Shown one piece after another: positions 1-8,787 of a stretch of 62,012 nt of DNA. The notes beneath the pieces are model-generated. The model was not told where the DNA came from, did no database searches, and worked only from the letters and a program-made list of their open reading frames with translations. This stretch comes from Candidatus Thorarchaeota archaeon (lineage in GTDB: Archaea; Asgardarchaeota; Thorarchaeia; Thorarchaeales; Thorarchaeaceae): positions 1 through 62,012 of the forward strand of contig JAUWOU010000006.1 of the NCBI GenBank assembly GCA_030612005.1, written 5' to 3'. How positions within the stretch are numbered: the stretch's first letter is position 1; every line of letters starts with the position of its first letter. The position numbers were made by a program, and so were the translations under genes.

Positions 1-1011
1 ATTTGAAAATTGACTACTTGAGGTAAGCATAGAATATGCACGAGCTGCTTCTTTTCTAATTGACTCATCATCATCATTCTTCATTACTCCAGCAAGAAAT
101 TCCATAATTACAGAATCCCCTGATTCACCAAGATGTTTCAATATTCTGCGTCGTATTTGATGAGAATTATCAGATGCCACATCCATTAGAACGTCATTAC
201 ATGACTGTGTTTTAGCTAAGACTATAGGATTCAATGCTGTAATTTGTTGCCTGAAATTTTCAGCATAGATATTTGAACGAGCTGATATTACTCTGCGCAA
301 GATTGATAGTTCCCCGGACTCTGATTTTTGATGTATATACCTTCTTTTAGTAGACACAAAATCTTCCCAAGAATCATAATCAATTTCTTCAAGCATTGAT
401 ACTACATCAAGACCTGCAGACAAAAGACTCTCTTCAATTATACCAAACTGCTCAGCACCCACCACAATATCATCATAGGTTCTTCTTTTGTCAGTTGCAG
501 ATATTATCTTATTGCCATAATATGTTTTCAACAAATCTGCAGTACAATATTGCGGAGTTGGATCTTTTCGAAACTGAATCCTGCAATTCTCAAACTCGGT
601 TGCTCTCTGTTCCAATATTGAAGGTACAAGAATAGCATATTGTCCACGACTAATCGTTTCTACTTCAACATAAAATTGGTCAAATCGAAAATCTTCTGCA
701 TCAAGGAAACCTCTGATATAATCAATCATGAATACCTGAGCATCTTTCTCAATATTACTCTCATGAAGTATTTTTAGTACAACAATTGAGGGAATTTGAA
801 CTGCGAAATAGATATCCCACATACCCAGGTAATGAAAGATATGATCTCTAAACTCCAGAGTCAGTAGGGAAGCTGCTTCATTAATCTCTTCAAGTTTCGT
901 TATCAGCTCATGTAAACTGCCTTCTTGCAAGGCGTAGTCTAACAAGTAGGAACTTGCAAAGTAATTCCTTTCAGCAATAGCCTTCTGAATATCTAATTCC
1001 AAATCAGTCAA
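1..1011 (-). CDS. HEAT-like repeat protein, 3' end outside the window
   Basis: A continuous minus-strand reading frame runs from a TTG at 1011 to the left edge (337 codons seen, no stop). The frame is closed upstream by a TGA just before this TTG, so TTG 1011 is the only plausible start unless translation begins further inside; no Shine-Dalgarno is visible. The N-terminal two thirds is not recognised. The last 60 residues seen (DVASDNSHQIRRRILKHLGE, then ESIRKEAARAYSML) have the paired-helix pattern of HEAT repeats, suggesting a scaffold or protein-binding role. Function is unknown; confidence is high that it is coding and low for the fold. Confidence 0.6.
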   Translation of the reverse strand, partial: MTDLELDIQKAIAERNYFASSYLLDYALQEGSLHELITKLEEINEAASLLTLEFRDHIFHYLGMWDIYFAVQIPSIVVLKILHESNIEKDAQVFMIDYIRGFLDAEDFRFDQFYVEVETISRGQYAILVPSILEQRATEFENCRIQFRKDPTPQYCTADLLKTYYGNKIISATDKRRTYDDIVVGAEQFGIIEESLLSAGLDVVSMLEEIDYDSWEDFVSTKRRYIHQKSESGELSILRRVISARSNIYAENFRQQITALNPIVLAKTQSCNDVLMDVASDNSHQIRRRILKHLGESGDSVIMEFLAGVMKNDDDESIRKEAARAYSMLTSSSQFSN

Positions 1012-1125
1012 GCAAAGTCACATTGATTAACTAAGATGTAGCATATCAACATACCTTAGAAAAGGAAAAGGTAGGAGGGCATGTCGCTTACCCAACCTAC
1101 CAAGTAAGAGAGAAAAGAGAGTCAA

Positions 1126-1395
1126 TTATGAACCTGTACCGCGCATGCGATGGACGATGAAACACTTTTCGCGATAAGCCTGTTCATCAAGACTACTGAT
1201 AAAATTCTCGAGTTTCTTGACTCGCGTGAACTCTTCTTCAATTCCGAGGTCTCGAACTTGAATCAAAGCTTTCTTGTGTTCAATTCGCACGTATATTCCG
1301 CCCAGCCCGACTCCGTGTTTCATATACACTGGTTCAGCCTGATTTTTTACACGATAAAATCCCTGTCTTCTTAGCATTCTGCTAAACATCATCAT
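1126..1395 (-). CDS. Small basic protein of unknown function (89 aa)
   Basis: I do not recognise this protein. The frame extends upstream to 1530, but the start at 1395 (MMMFSRML) is preferred because GGGAGG lies 11 bases upstream of it on the minus strand and a TATA-like box lies about 55 bases upstream. The protein is short and rich in Arg/Lys, with a possible beta-hairpin (GVGLGGIYVRIEHKKALIQV) followed by an amphipathic helix (FTRVKKLENFISSLDEQAYR). There are no membrane segments or Cys motifs. It is monocistronic; the next gene on this strand begins about 115 bases downstream. Its promoter is flanked by repeated AAGTACACG boxes, which suggests specific regulation. Confidence 0.6.
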   Translation of the reverse strand: MMMFSRMLRRQGFYRVKNQAEPVYMKHGVGLGGIYVRIEHKKALIQVRDLGIEEEFTRVKKLENFISSLDEQAYREKCFIVHRMRGTGS

Positions 1396-1429
1396 GGTTG
1401 TCTTGTCCTCCCGGTGAACTTGACATAGA

Positions 1430-1729
1430 AAGTACACGCATACTACAATATAAAGATATACGGTTTTCTGAAGTACACGTAGCTCGTCCGAACCTCTGAT
1501 TTTAGTATACCAAGGATATGAAACCTGCACATATCATCTATTTTCGCTCTTGAAACTGCATAAATCACAATCTAATATGCATCTAAGAAACAATCAAGCT
1601 GTTTACTCGGTATTTAGCTTCCAATAGCTTCTAAATGGCGCGAATCTTTGAAACGTGTACGAAATAGGATGTACGGAATTTATGTATAGTATCTGAACGT
1701 TTACCACAAAATTATGTTAACGTGTACTT
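1430..1729. repeat. Dispersed AAGTACACG boxes (putative operator set)
   Basis: The 9-mer AAGTACACG occurs at 1430-1438 and 1471-1479, and its reverse complement CGTGTACTT at 1721-1729. A fourth 7-base core CGTGTAC is at 1654-1660. The first two copies bracket the TATA-like box of the minus-strand gene ending at 1126. The clustering is far above chance for a 300-base stretch, so a regulator-binding array is a reasonable inference; no regulator is known. Confidence 0.4.
1446..1455 (-). promoter_or_regulatory. TATA-like box for the 89-aa gene
   Basis: On the minus strand this reads CTTTATATTG, about 55 bases before the preferred ATG at 1395. That would leave a leader of roughly 25-30 bases containing the GGGAGG ribosome site. 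Two identical AAGTACACG boxes lie on either side of it. Confidence 0.45.
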
Positions 1730-1974
1730 GGTCAATTATACGTTAAACCGTCGTAGTATGAGACAGATAGGGTGTTTCCTTTGCAACAATCTTCCATACG
1801 AAATATAGGTGCGTGATTTTGCATATATTATAGGTAAGATTGAGAGCTGGTAAACGCCGCGTAATATTGCTCCATACACACGATATTGAGAGATGCAAAA
1901 GTAACGAAATAGGTAACAGGTTCAAAGAGAAGGCTTAAAACACACTCGCAAACACGACAGACGAGTGACTGACT

Positions 1975-2520
1975 ATGGACATATGGAGTGATTTTGTACA
2001 ATTTCTCGTTGCTTTCTTCGCCCCCGTAGAAGTCATGCCTTGGAGTGCGATCACAATACTGGTCGTGAACCTTTTCCTTGTCTTCTTCTCAGTTATAGCA
2101 ACTAACAAGTTAACTGATGTCGACAAGATGAAAGAAGATATGGAAGAGGTCAAGATCTGGCGAGAGAAAATGAGTGCTGCAAGGAAATCGATGGATCCTG
2201 AAGCTCTTGAAGAGGTAATGGCGGACCAAGGTCGAATTATGAAAATCAACAGTTCAATGATGGGTGCCCGTTGCAAACCAATGGCTGTATACTACATTCC
2301 ATTTATTCTGGTGTTTAGCATCATGGGTGCAATGTTCGGGAACTCAGTTGTAGCTGTCCTCCCATTCAATATTGACAAAGTATTTCCATTTCTCGTCGGA
2401 ATGTTTGGAACTTCCACTCCTGCAGGATTTGGATTCAGCTTCTATGGATTTTACCTACTAGTAGGTCTAGGTCTTGGAAACCTCATCCGAAAGCCCTTTG
2501 GTCAATCAATGACTGCGTAA
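1975..2520 (+). CDS. DUF106/EMC3-TMCO1 family membrane protein (YidC/Oxa1 superfamily insertase)
   Basis: 181 aa. Layout: N-terminal hydrophobic region and first membrane helix (about residues 5-42), a charged coiled-coil hairpin (about 45-95; KMKEDMEEVKIWREKMSAAR), then two or three membrane helices (about 103-172) with a Gly-rich C-terminal helix. This matches archaeal DUF106 proteins, the prokaryotic relatives of eukaryotic EMC3 and TMCO1 and distant relatives of YidC/Oxa1, which help insert membrane proteins. Length and the hydrophobic/coiled-coil/hydrophobic layout are typical. In many archaea DUF106 sits with secY and adk; here it stands alone beside a coiled-coil gene. Family assignment is confident; the function is taken from the family. 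Confidence 0.85.
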   Translation: MDIWSDFVQFLVAFFAPVEVMPWSAITILVVNLFLVFFSVIATNKLTDVDKMKEDMEEVKIWREKMSAARKSMDPEALEEVMADQGRIMKINSSMMGARCKPMAVYYIPFILVFSIMGAMFGNSVVAVLPFNIDKVFPFLVGMFGTSTPAGFGFSFYGFYLLVGLGLGNLIRKPFGQSMTA

Positions 2521-2621
2521 TTTCGAATTAGTTATGATATACGCTACATGTGGCGACAATGACACATAGATTACCGAGTTCATCCCCCTTTTATTCAGAG
2601 TATACTGAAACATGCTTGCGA

Positions 2622-2659
2622 TTCCCCACGGGAGTAGTTGAGCAATTGACTACGGGGAA
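2622..2659. other. Compound stem-loop, possible structured RNA element
   Basis: TTCCCC (2622-2627) pairs with GGGGAA (2654-2659), and inside it GTAGT (2634-2638) pairs with ACTAC (2649-2653), stacked with a 6-base bulge on the left arm. It lies in the gap between the insertase gene and the next gene. There is no T-run after it, so it is not a typical terminator, and it does not fit a tRNA cloverleaf. Confidence 0.3.
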
Positions 2660-2810
2660 AGAGAAAGGGTGCAAAATATGTTTCCACACATCCCTAGTGG
2701 TCTTTCACCTCGCATCCTTTCTCGATCAGCTCCTTCTTGGTAATAACGCATTTTATTATGTACTAAATTAAAGTATCAGTGAGTCTGAACTAACATTCTA
2801 CAAAGAAAGA

Positions 2811-3323
2811 GTGAGTGAGTATCACTTGGTAAATGAAGAAACGCCTGAAGAACGGTTGAAGAAATACAAAGAGCACTTAGAAAAAATGGCGCAATCAGAA
2901 GGACGGGACTCGAAGCTTACCAATCCAATAAAGTCCGAAAAAGAAGTGGTGAAAAGAGAACCTCCACCTCAACCAGCACCCATAGATGCATCGATTGGCC
3001 CAAGACCCAAACCGCCTCCATCACTTGAAAGTCCTGCCAAGAGAGAACTCAGAGAGTCCCAAGTTGTCAAGAAGAGACGTGACGCCCTTTATGCCAAACT
3101 AGAAAGCAAAGGCGGAAAGAACCTAATAATGCTCAAAGCTCGAGAGAAGGCAATCGCTAATCAACTTCAGGAAATCAAGAATAGGAAATCGATGCTTGAA
3201 CGGCAATACAAACGCAAAACAATAGACAAAAGGCAATATGAAAGTAGAGTAAAACTACTTGTTACTGAAGGACAGGATCTCCTGAAAGAGAAGGTAAAAA
3301 TCGACAAGAAGTTATCAAATTAA
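2811..3323 (+). CDS. Coiled-coil protein with a proline-rich linker
   Basis: 170 aa from a GTG start (an A/G-rich AAAGAAAGA precedes it; weak ribosome site). An N-terminal charged helix (about 10-35) is followed by a Pro-rich linker (about 50-80, PPPQPAPIDA and RPKPPPSLES) and a long Lys/Arg/Glu-rich coiled coil to the C-terminus (about 85-170), including MLERQYKRKTIDKRQYESRV. The KRKTIDKRQYE stretch is the sort of helix seen in ESCRT-like or other short coiled-coil proteins, but I cannot assign a family. It is soluble and probably a protein-binding scaffold. It follows the insertase gene on the same strand after 290 bases. Confidence 0.6.
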   Translation: MSEYHLVNEETPEERLKKYKEHLEKMAQSEGRDSKLTNPIKSEKEVVKREPPPQPAPIDASIGPRPKPPPSLESPAKRELRESQVVKKRRDALYAKLESKGGKNLIMLKAREKAIANQLQEIKNRKSMLERQYKRKTIDKRQYESRVKLLVTEGQDLLKEKVKIDKKLSN

Positions 3324-3357
3324 CGTTATCAACTACAATTGTCGAAGATTTTTTCTA

Positions 3358-3369
3358 GATTATATATAA
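3358..3369 (+). promoter_or_regulatory. TATA box of the first surface-protein gene
   Basis: GATTATATATAA lies about 40 bases before the ATG at 3408, implying a leader of roughly 20 bases that carries GAGG. The same arrangement precedes the downstream paralogue. Confidence 0.6.
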
Positions 3370-3407
3370 CTCTTCAAGTTAGAATTATCTTCCGAGGAAT
3401 TAATTAT

Positions 3408-5945
3408 ATGACGCGATATAAGCACGTCCTAGTTCTGATACTATTAGTCCTCCCTATGTTCGCACTTGCACCATCATTGGTGACAAATTCGAATGAGCTT
3501 AATACAAATAACGTAGTGGTAGACACTGCTCTACCAGCGAATTTTGTAGAAGAGAGGCTCAGGGTGGCTGTTTATGTAGAAGATAATACAACCCTTCCGT
3601 TCTATGCATCGGGAGGAGTAATCACTAACAATTATGAAACTGTTATTCAATTGTTGGAGAGTGAAGGTTATGATGTGACACCAATGTTTACACAAGACAT
3701 CATGGATCACAAACTCATGGCGGCTAACTTTGATGCATTTGTTCTAGTTGATCAACTTCCAAAAGACGATATAGTTGACCAAGTCAAAGATTATTGGTTG
3801 GCAGGAGGCGGAATCCTCAGCTTTGACATTTCACTTGGGTTCCTATATTATCACGGGATGATTGTACCCGCTGACACGGGTAACTTTGGCCTTTTGAATG
3901 TGGACAGTAGTGCCCATTGGGGTTATGAGGTAGTTTCCAACTTCACTGTGGGTGCACGTCACTCTACAGCAAAGGATTACCAACCTTCTGATACAATTAT
4001 TATTCTAGCAAACACAACGATTCATGATGTCAGCTATTTTGACAACTCAAATCCAGGAGACTTTGTGGAACTTCTTCTTAGTAATAATGACCCGTTTCAG
4101 GATTCTGTTGGTTTTGCACTTGATAACACTGCAAGACAAGGTGGACGCATTGTGCAGTTGCCTGGCAATTGCAGCACGATCCCAGCTTGGCAAGAATCCA
4201 TAATCTTTGATTCAATTGATTGGCTTGCTCCAAGACCAAAAGCAAGAGTTGCTATTGATTATACTCATGTGCCATTCTATGGTGTGGATGCATGGGATGG
4301 AAATGTCTCTGCTGCAGAAAATTACTATACCTGGAGGGATACCGTTGTCAACCATTCATCTACATTTGACAAGCTATACCCAACCGGAGAGGAACTCACT
4401 GCAGATGACCTGGCACCTTTCGATGTACTAGTCATAAATTTGCCAGGCATTAATTATACAGCAGCTGAAATTACAGTTATCCATGATTGGGTCCAAGATG
4501 GCGGAGGTTTATTCATACTTGGAGAGAATCCTGCATTCACAACTCAAAACCAACGTATCGAGAATATCATTGAAGGTCTAGGGATTACATTCTATGCAGC
4601 TGGACCTGCAATTCCAGCAAGTTCAGTTACAACCGAATTTGAGAATCATCCCATTATTGAAGGAGTAGGCTCTGTTGTGATAGCATCAGGTTCTTACTTG
4701 AACGTAACCGCCCCAGCATATCCAATTGTGTACTTTGGAGAACCCAATGTCGCAGTAGCTGGAAGGGATTATGGCGAAGGCAGAATTATAGTTGTAGGAG
4801 ACATCAATGGTTTTGCCCACAGCTATATTGATAACGAAGATAACTACCAGTTCAGTATTAACATCATTAATTGGCTATCATCAGGACCAGCTAAGGTCCT
4901 TGTGTTCGCTGATAGCCACACTATAGACCATCCAAACTTTGTACCCCTTAATGGTCCAGTTGCTCAAGCATTGAATGATTTGGAAATACCGTACTATTTG
5001 ACATGGGAAATAGATTATTTCAACATGAGTCTGTTTCTTGAAGAGTGGGACATGGTCATATTTGACAACAATAACTTAGCGACATATCTCTATCAGCCCC
5101 ATCTGATAGATTTCGTAGAAGGTGGTGGAAAGGTTGTATTCAGTAGTTGGTCAGTGAACAGTGCAACTCTTGCATATTTCGGTGTCGAAGTTGCTAATAG
5201 CATTTCAGATCCCCCAACAGTATATCTATGGGATGAGGCTCATCCTATCTTCAACTTACCAGCAGCCTACGGAGCAACCAATCTTACCACAACCTTAGAC
5301 CTTGGTTTTGGTACAGATGCCATCAACTATACAACCTTTGCAAATGCAACTCCAGTAGCAGGTTATACTGAAGCTCACGCAGGTTCAGCAATTGCTTTTG
5401 GAGTCGGAGGTAAGGTAATAGTTAATGGTCTATTGCTCACTATCTACAATGAGGACACAGATGACTCAACATACCCAGACAACCGAGAGATTTGGGAAAA
5501 TGAAATTGCATTCCTATACTTCGATCGACCAACAATCAGCAGTCCTGAAGATGTCACCTACATGGAAACTGAAACAGGCAATGAGATTAGTTGGACACCA
5601 ATTGCAGATGCAGGTCCATGGGAGTATGTCTTCAGAGTGAATGGAACACCTGTTCAGGGTGGTCAATGGGCTGGAGGCTCGCTCACATTCAATGTGGATG
5701 GTGTCACCGCTTCAATTACTGAATATGAGCTTACTGTATTTGACAGACTTGGTTATAGTGTGTCAGATATGGTTTCTTTGAACGTGACTGAATATGTAGC
5801 AACTACAACCACCACAACTACAACCACAAACACTACGGCAACTGGAGCACCTCTTGACCCAACACTCCTGCTCATAATTGGAGGAGCAGTAGTTGGAGTA
5901 GTCATCATTATCATCATAATGATGCAACTCAAGAAGAAGAAATAG
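3408..5945 (+). CDS. Membrane-anchored surface protein with GATase1-like repeats, paralogue A
   Basis: 845 aa, start ATG 3408 (the frame is open from 3339, but GAGG 10 bases upstream, the TATA box and the paralogue all support 3408). It has a signal peptide (about 1-28), then three similar alpha/beta modules (beginning LRVAVYVEDN, ARVAIDYTHV and AKVLVFADSH), each ending in a Gly-rich turn such as DWVQDGGGLFILGE. This resembles ThuA/DUF4350-type glutamine-amidotransferase-like folds without an obvious catalytic triad. An Ig/FN3-like module (about 690-790) leads to a Thr-rich linker, a C-terminal membrane helix and KKKK. There are many N-glycosylation sequons. It is probably an S-layer-associated or sugar-binding envelope protein. 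The domain call is inferred. Confidence 0.8.
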   Translation: MTRYKHVLVLILLVLPMFALAPSLVTNSNELNTNNVVVDTALPANFVEERLRVAVYVEDNTTLPFYASGGVITNNYETVIQLLESEGYDVTPMFTQDIMDHKLMAANFDAFVLVDQLPKDDIVDQVKDYWLAGGGILSFDISLGFLYYHGMIVPADTGNFGLLNVDSSAHWGYEVVSNFTVGARHSTAKDYQPSDTIIILANTTIHDVSYFDNSNPGDFVELLLSNNDPFQDSVGFALDNTARQGGRIVQLPGNCSTIPAWQESIIFDSIDWLAPRPKARVAIDYTHVPFYGVDAWDGNVSAAENYYTWRDTVVNHSSTFDKLYPTGEELTADDLAPFDVLVINLPGINYTAAEITVIHDWVQDGGGLFILGENPAFTTQNQRIENIIEGLGITFYAAGPAIPASSVTTEFENHPIIEGVGSVVIASGSYLNVTAPAYPIVYFGEPNVAVAGRDYGEGRIIVVGDINGFAHSYIDNEDNYQFSINIINWLSSGPAKVLVFADSHTIDHPNFVPLNGPVAQALNDLEIPYYLTWEIDYFNMSLFLEEWDMVIFDNNNLATYLYQPHLIDFVEGGGKVVFSSWSVNSATLAYFGVEVANSISDPPTVYLWDEAHPIFNLPAAYGATNLTTTLDLGFGTDAINYTTFANATPVAGYTEAHAGSAIAFGVGGKVIVNGLLLTIYNEDTDDSTYPDNREIWENEIAFLYFDRPTISSPEDVTYMETETGNEISWTPIADAGPWEYVFRVNGTPVQGGQWAGGSLTFNVDGVTASITEYELTVFDRLGYSVSDMVSLNVTEYVATTTTTTTTTNTTATGAPLDPTLLLIIGGAVVGVVIIIIIMMQLKKKK

Positions 5946-5953
5946 AATAACAC

Positions 5954-5992
5954 GGGAAGCTGTCAAAGAACAGCTCCCATCCCTCTTTTTTT
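5954..5992 (+). terminator. Terminator of surface protein A
   Basis: GGGAAGCTGT (5954-5963) pairs with ACAGCTCCC (5970-5978) with one bulged base; it is followed by a T-run at 5986-5992, just after the stop of the gene ending at 5945. Confidence 0.7.
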
Positions 5993-6020
5993 GCTAATAT
6001 TTAATCTGATAGAATTTTCT

Positions 6021-6033
6021 ATATTATATATAA
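6021..6033 (+). promoter_or_regulatory. TATA box of the second surface-protein gene
   Basis: ATATTATATATAA lies about 40 bases before the ATG at 6069, the same spacing as for the paralogue upstream. GAGG precedes the start. The two paralogues therefore appear to be separate transcripts. Confidence 0.6.
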
Positions 6034-6068
6034 GCGTTGAAATCAGGCATTCATTGAGGATTTCAATT

Positions 6069-8573
6069 ATGAAAAGAATTAAGCACGTCTTAGTTTTGAT
6101 ACTATTTATCCTCCCTATGTTTGTTCTTGCACCATCTTTGGTTGCAAGTCCAAATGAAACTCTCACTAGTACAAATGAAGCAAATATTTCATTACCTGCT
6201 TCATTCGTTGAAGAAACTCTGAGAGTCGCAGTGTATGTAGAGCACAATACAACTCTACCTGCATATGCTACGGGAGGAATATATACTAATTATTCTGGAA
6301 ACGTCATATCCTTCCTTCAAGGAGAAGGATATGCTGTAACTTCAGTTACAACTCAGGATATTCTAGACCACAAGTTGCTTGCAGCAAATTATGATGCCTT
6401 CGTTTTACCAAATCAATTACCAAAGGATGATATCGTTGATCTTGTGAAAGATTACTGGCTTGCAGGTGGAGGTATCCTTAGCTTTGAAGGAAGTATAGGA
6501 TATTGCTTCTATGCGGGAATGATCGACGAGAGTCTTGAGGGTGGATTTGAATTAACACCTCCTGCATCACCAGGTTATTGGGCATATGCTGACGCTGTCG
6601 CAGCCATTACAGTTATGGAGCGACATCCAGTAACACAAGCTTACGAAGTCGATATTGAGTTTTTGATCTCAGCTGTAAACACTACCATCATCAATGGTGT
6701 AAATCTACCTGCAATTGTAGGGTCAAAAATGACAAATTTGATTGGTTGGAATGAATCAACCTATATACCAATAGTTGCAACTTTTGAAGATCCTGATAAA
6801 GGTGGAAAGATTGTTCAAATTCCAGGTAACTGTAGTTTCATTCCAGTTTGGGAAAGACCAATCATCACTGATGCGATTGATTGGTTAGCACCTAAACCAA
6901 AGGCTCGTGTAGCTTTTGATTTCAGTCACATTCCATACTACGGAGTCGATGATTGGGATACTAGTGTTAGCTTTGCGCCTAGATACAATTACTGGCGAGA
7001 TTTCCTAGTAAATCATTCATTTACTGCTGACAAGCTCTATCCAACTGGTAGTAATCTTACAGCTGCAGATATTGCACCGTACGATGTTCTCATTGTTGCG
7101 ACACCTAGTCTTAATTATTCTCTGAGTGAGATTTCGCTCTATAGAAATTGGGTCAGTGAAGGAAATGGCCTATTCTACATTGGAGACTGGCAAACCATCA
7201 ACTATGAGGGACAAACCAGATTCAATGAATTGATGGACCCATGGGGTCTCGGTATAGACCTTGATGGAACAAATGCGGGGACCTTCACAACTACAGATTT
7301 CAACGACCATCCAACTTTGGAACAAGTAACTACGGTTTCAATCACTGGTGGTGATTTTCTCACTGTCAGTGGTGATGCGTTTCCGATTGTAAATCAAAGT
7401 ACGGATGTAATAATTGCCGGTTCAGAACCTGGTTTAGGCCGGGTAATTGCCTGTGGTGATATCAACATTTTCGACCATAATCACTACGATGATGAAGACA
7501 ATCTTCAATTTGGAATAAATCTCATTAATTGGCTTTCATCTGCAAGAGCTGATGTTCTGTTCTATATCGACAATAATGACATTGAAAACCCATATGATGC
7601 ACCTGCTGTTAATGCCCTGAATGAATTAGGTATTCCATTCTATCTCACGTTTAAAGAATACTACATGAACCTCTCACTACACAGTCAGCAGTGGAGTCTT
7701 GTCATCCTTGACAGCGCTTGGCCGGGCATTCATCCATATCTCGATGACTTTTCATCGTATATTGACGCTGGTGGAGAACTAATAATTTCATGGCACATGT
7801 TGAATGTTTATCAATCTGAACCGTTCTACTCTAAGGTTGGTATTGGATTTTCAGCAGATTTTCCTGATGAACAACCAGTTCATATCTGGAATCCTAGCCA
7901 TGGAATCTTCAATTATCCAAATAACTACGGAGCATTGAATTTCACACCGGGTTATGATATCGGAGATGAGGGCGACTTGATGACTGTGTACTCTAATGCT
8001 ACAGCAATAGCTGGGTTAACAGAAACGAGTCAGCCAGGTAATGCCACAATTGCTTTGGGCTTTGGTGGACAAGTGCTCTGGAACTCATACCTCATTGATC
8101 AACTGACAGGTGATTTGGATGATTCCACATACGCTGATAACTTCGAACTGTGGATGAATGAGATAGCTTTCATGTACTACGACCGACCAACGATCAACCA
8201 TCCAGATGATGTAACATACATGGAAACTGAAACTGGCAATGAGATCACTTGGACACCTGTGGCTGATGCAGGAGCTTCGGAATATGTTATCCGGATCAAC
8301 GGTACTTCACAAGGAGTGACTCACTGGAGTGGAGGTGCAATCACTATCAATGTCGATGGTGTGAATGCATCCATAACCAATTATCAGCTCACAGTATTCG
8401 ACAGGCTCGGATACAGTACATCTGATTTGGTCATTCTAAATGTGACTGAATATGTTGATCCAACTACAACCGGAACGGGAGTACCTATTGACCCAATGCT
8501 ACTCATTATCATTGGTGTCGGTGCTATTGTTGTGATTGTAATAATCATCATAGTCATGAAGAAGAAGAAATAA
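6069..8573 (+). CDS. Membrane-anchored surface protein with GATase1-like repeats, paralogue B
   Basis: 834 aa, start ATG 6069 with TGAGG upstream. It aligns over its full length with the preceding gene: the same signal peptide (KHVLVLILFILPMF), the same first module (LRVAVYVEHNTTLPAYATGG), three Gly-rich repeats, the same Ig-like module starting DRPTINHPDDVTYMETETGN, and a C-terminal membrane helix ending MKKKK. The Thr linker is much shorter than in A. The signal peptide and the Ig/anchor region look best conserved; the ligand-facing middle parts differ more. This suggests tandem duplication with functional divergence at the cell surface. No catalytic residues are evident. Confidence 0.8.
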   Translation: MKRIKHVLVLILFILPMFVLAPSLVASPNETLTSTNEANISLPASFVEETLRVAVYVEHNTTLPAYATGGIYTNYSGNVISFLQGEGYAVTSVTTQDILDHKLLAANYDAFVLPNQLPKDDIVDLVKDYWLAGGGILSFEGSIGYCFYAGMIDESLEGGFELTPPASPGYWAYADAVAAITVMERHPVTQAYEVDIEFLISAVNTTIINGVNLPAIVGSKMTNLIGWNESTYIPIVATFEDPDKGGKIVQIPGNCSFIPVWERPIITDAIDWLAPKPKARVAFDFSHIPYYGVDDWDTSVSFAPRYNYWRDFLVNHSFTADKLYPTGSNLTAADIAPYDVLIVATPSLNYSLSEISLYRNWVSEGNGLFYIGDWQTINYEGQTRFNELMDPWGLGIDLDGTNAGTFTTTDFNDHPTLEQVTTVSITGGDFLTVSGDAFPIVNQSTDVIIAGSEPGLGRVIACGDINIFDHNHYDDEDNLQFGINLINWLSSARADVLFYIDNNDIENPYDAPAVNALNELGIPFYLTFKEYYMNLSLHSQQWSLVILDSAWPGIHPYLDDFSSYIDAGGELIISWHMLNVYQSEPFYSKVGIGFSADFPDEQPVHIWNPSHGIFNYPNNYGALNFTPGYDIGDEGDLMTVYSNATAIAGLTETSQPGNATIALGFGGQVLWNSYLIDQLTGDLDDSTYADNFELWMNEIAFMYYDRPTINHPDDVTYMETETGNEITWTPVADAGASEYVIRINGTSQGVTHWSGGAITINVDGVNASITNYQLTVFDRLGYSTSDLVILNVTEYVDPTTTGTGVPIDPMLLIIIGVGAIVVIVIIIIVMKKKK

Positions 8574-8583
8574 CTCAATTTGA

Positions 8584-8624
8584 ATGGGTGCTGTTTTTTT
8601 CAGTACCCATCCCGATTCTTTTTT
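8584..8624 (+). terminator. Terminator of surface protein B
   Basis: ATGGGTGCTG (8584-8593) pairs with CAGTACCCAT (8601-8610) with one mismatch, followed by a T-run at 8618-8624. Confidence 0.65.
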
Positions 8625-8713
8625 CCTATTTAGTCATCACGATCTCATAGAATTCTTCCTCTAGATTTTATTTCAACGAGCAAGCAATACAATCACACAA
8701 AAGGGAAATAGTC

Positions 8714-8730
8714 CTCTTTTAGTTAAAGAG
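8714..8730 (+). other. Small hairpin in the leader of the 8.8-kb gene
   Basis: CTCTTT (8714-8719) and AAAGAG (8725-8730) can pair around TAGTT, eight bases before the GGAGG ribosome site. It may be an operator or a leader hairpin; evidence is limited to the inverted repeat. Confidence 0.25.
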
Positions 8731-8787
8731 AGCGTCTGGAGGCTGTATTATCTGAGTAAACAAAGCCGCGGCAAAACCCCTGCTTAC

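Larger units (their letters stand above)
1396..1974. other. Intergenic region of 579 bases between divergent genes
   Basis: No convincing gene on either strand: the open frames here are under 61 codons and lack coding character. The left part holds the promoter, ribosome site and AAGTACACG boxes of the leftward gene. The right end holds a weak TATA-like CTTAAAAC at 1934-1941, about 35-40 bases before the insertase ATG at 1975. The middle (1500-1900) is A+T-rich with no clear RNA fold or tRNA. Confidence 0.5.

Noticed and set aside
1150-1374. Plus-strand open frame opposite the 89-aa gene
   Set aside because: It is antisense to a better supported gene with ribosome site and promoter.
1743-1925. 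60-codon minus-strand frame in the 1.4-1.97 kb gap
   Set aside because: No ribosome site and no recognisable domain; likely chance.
2550-2771. 73-codon open frame between insertase and coiled-coil genes
   Set aside because: No ribosome site, no coding-like composition, and it overlaps the stem-loop; the spacing suits an intergenic leader.
5753-5966. Minus-strand frames over the Thr-rich linker of surface protein A
   Set aside because: Low-complexity shadows of the ACC/ACA repeat encoding Thr.
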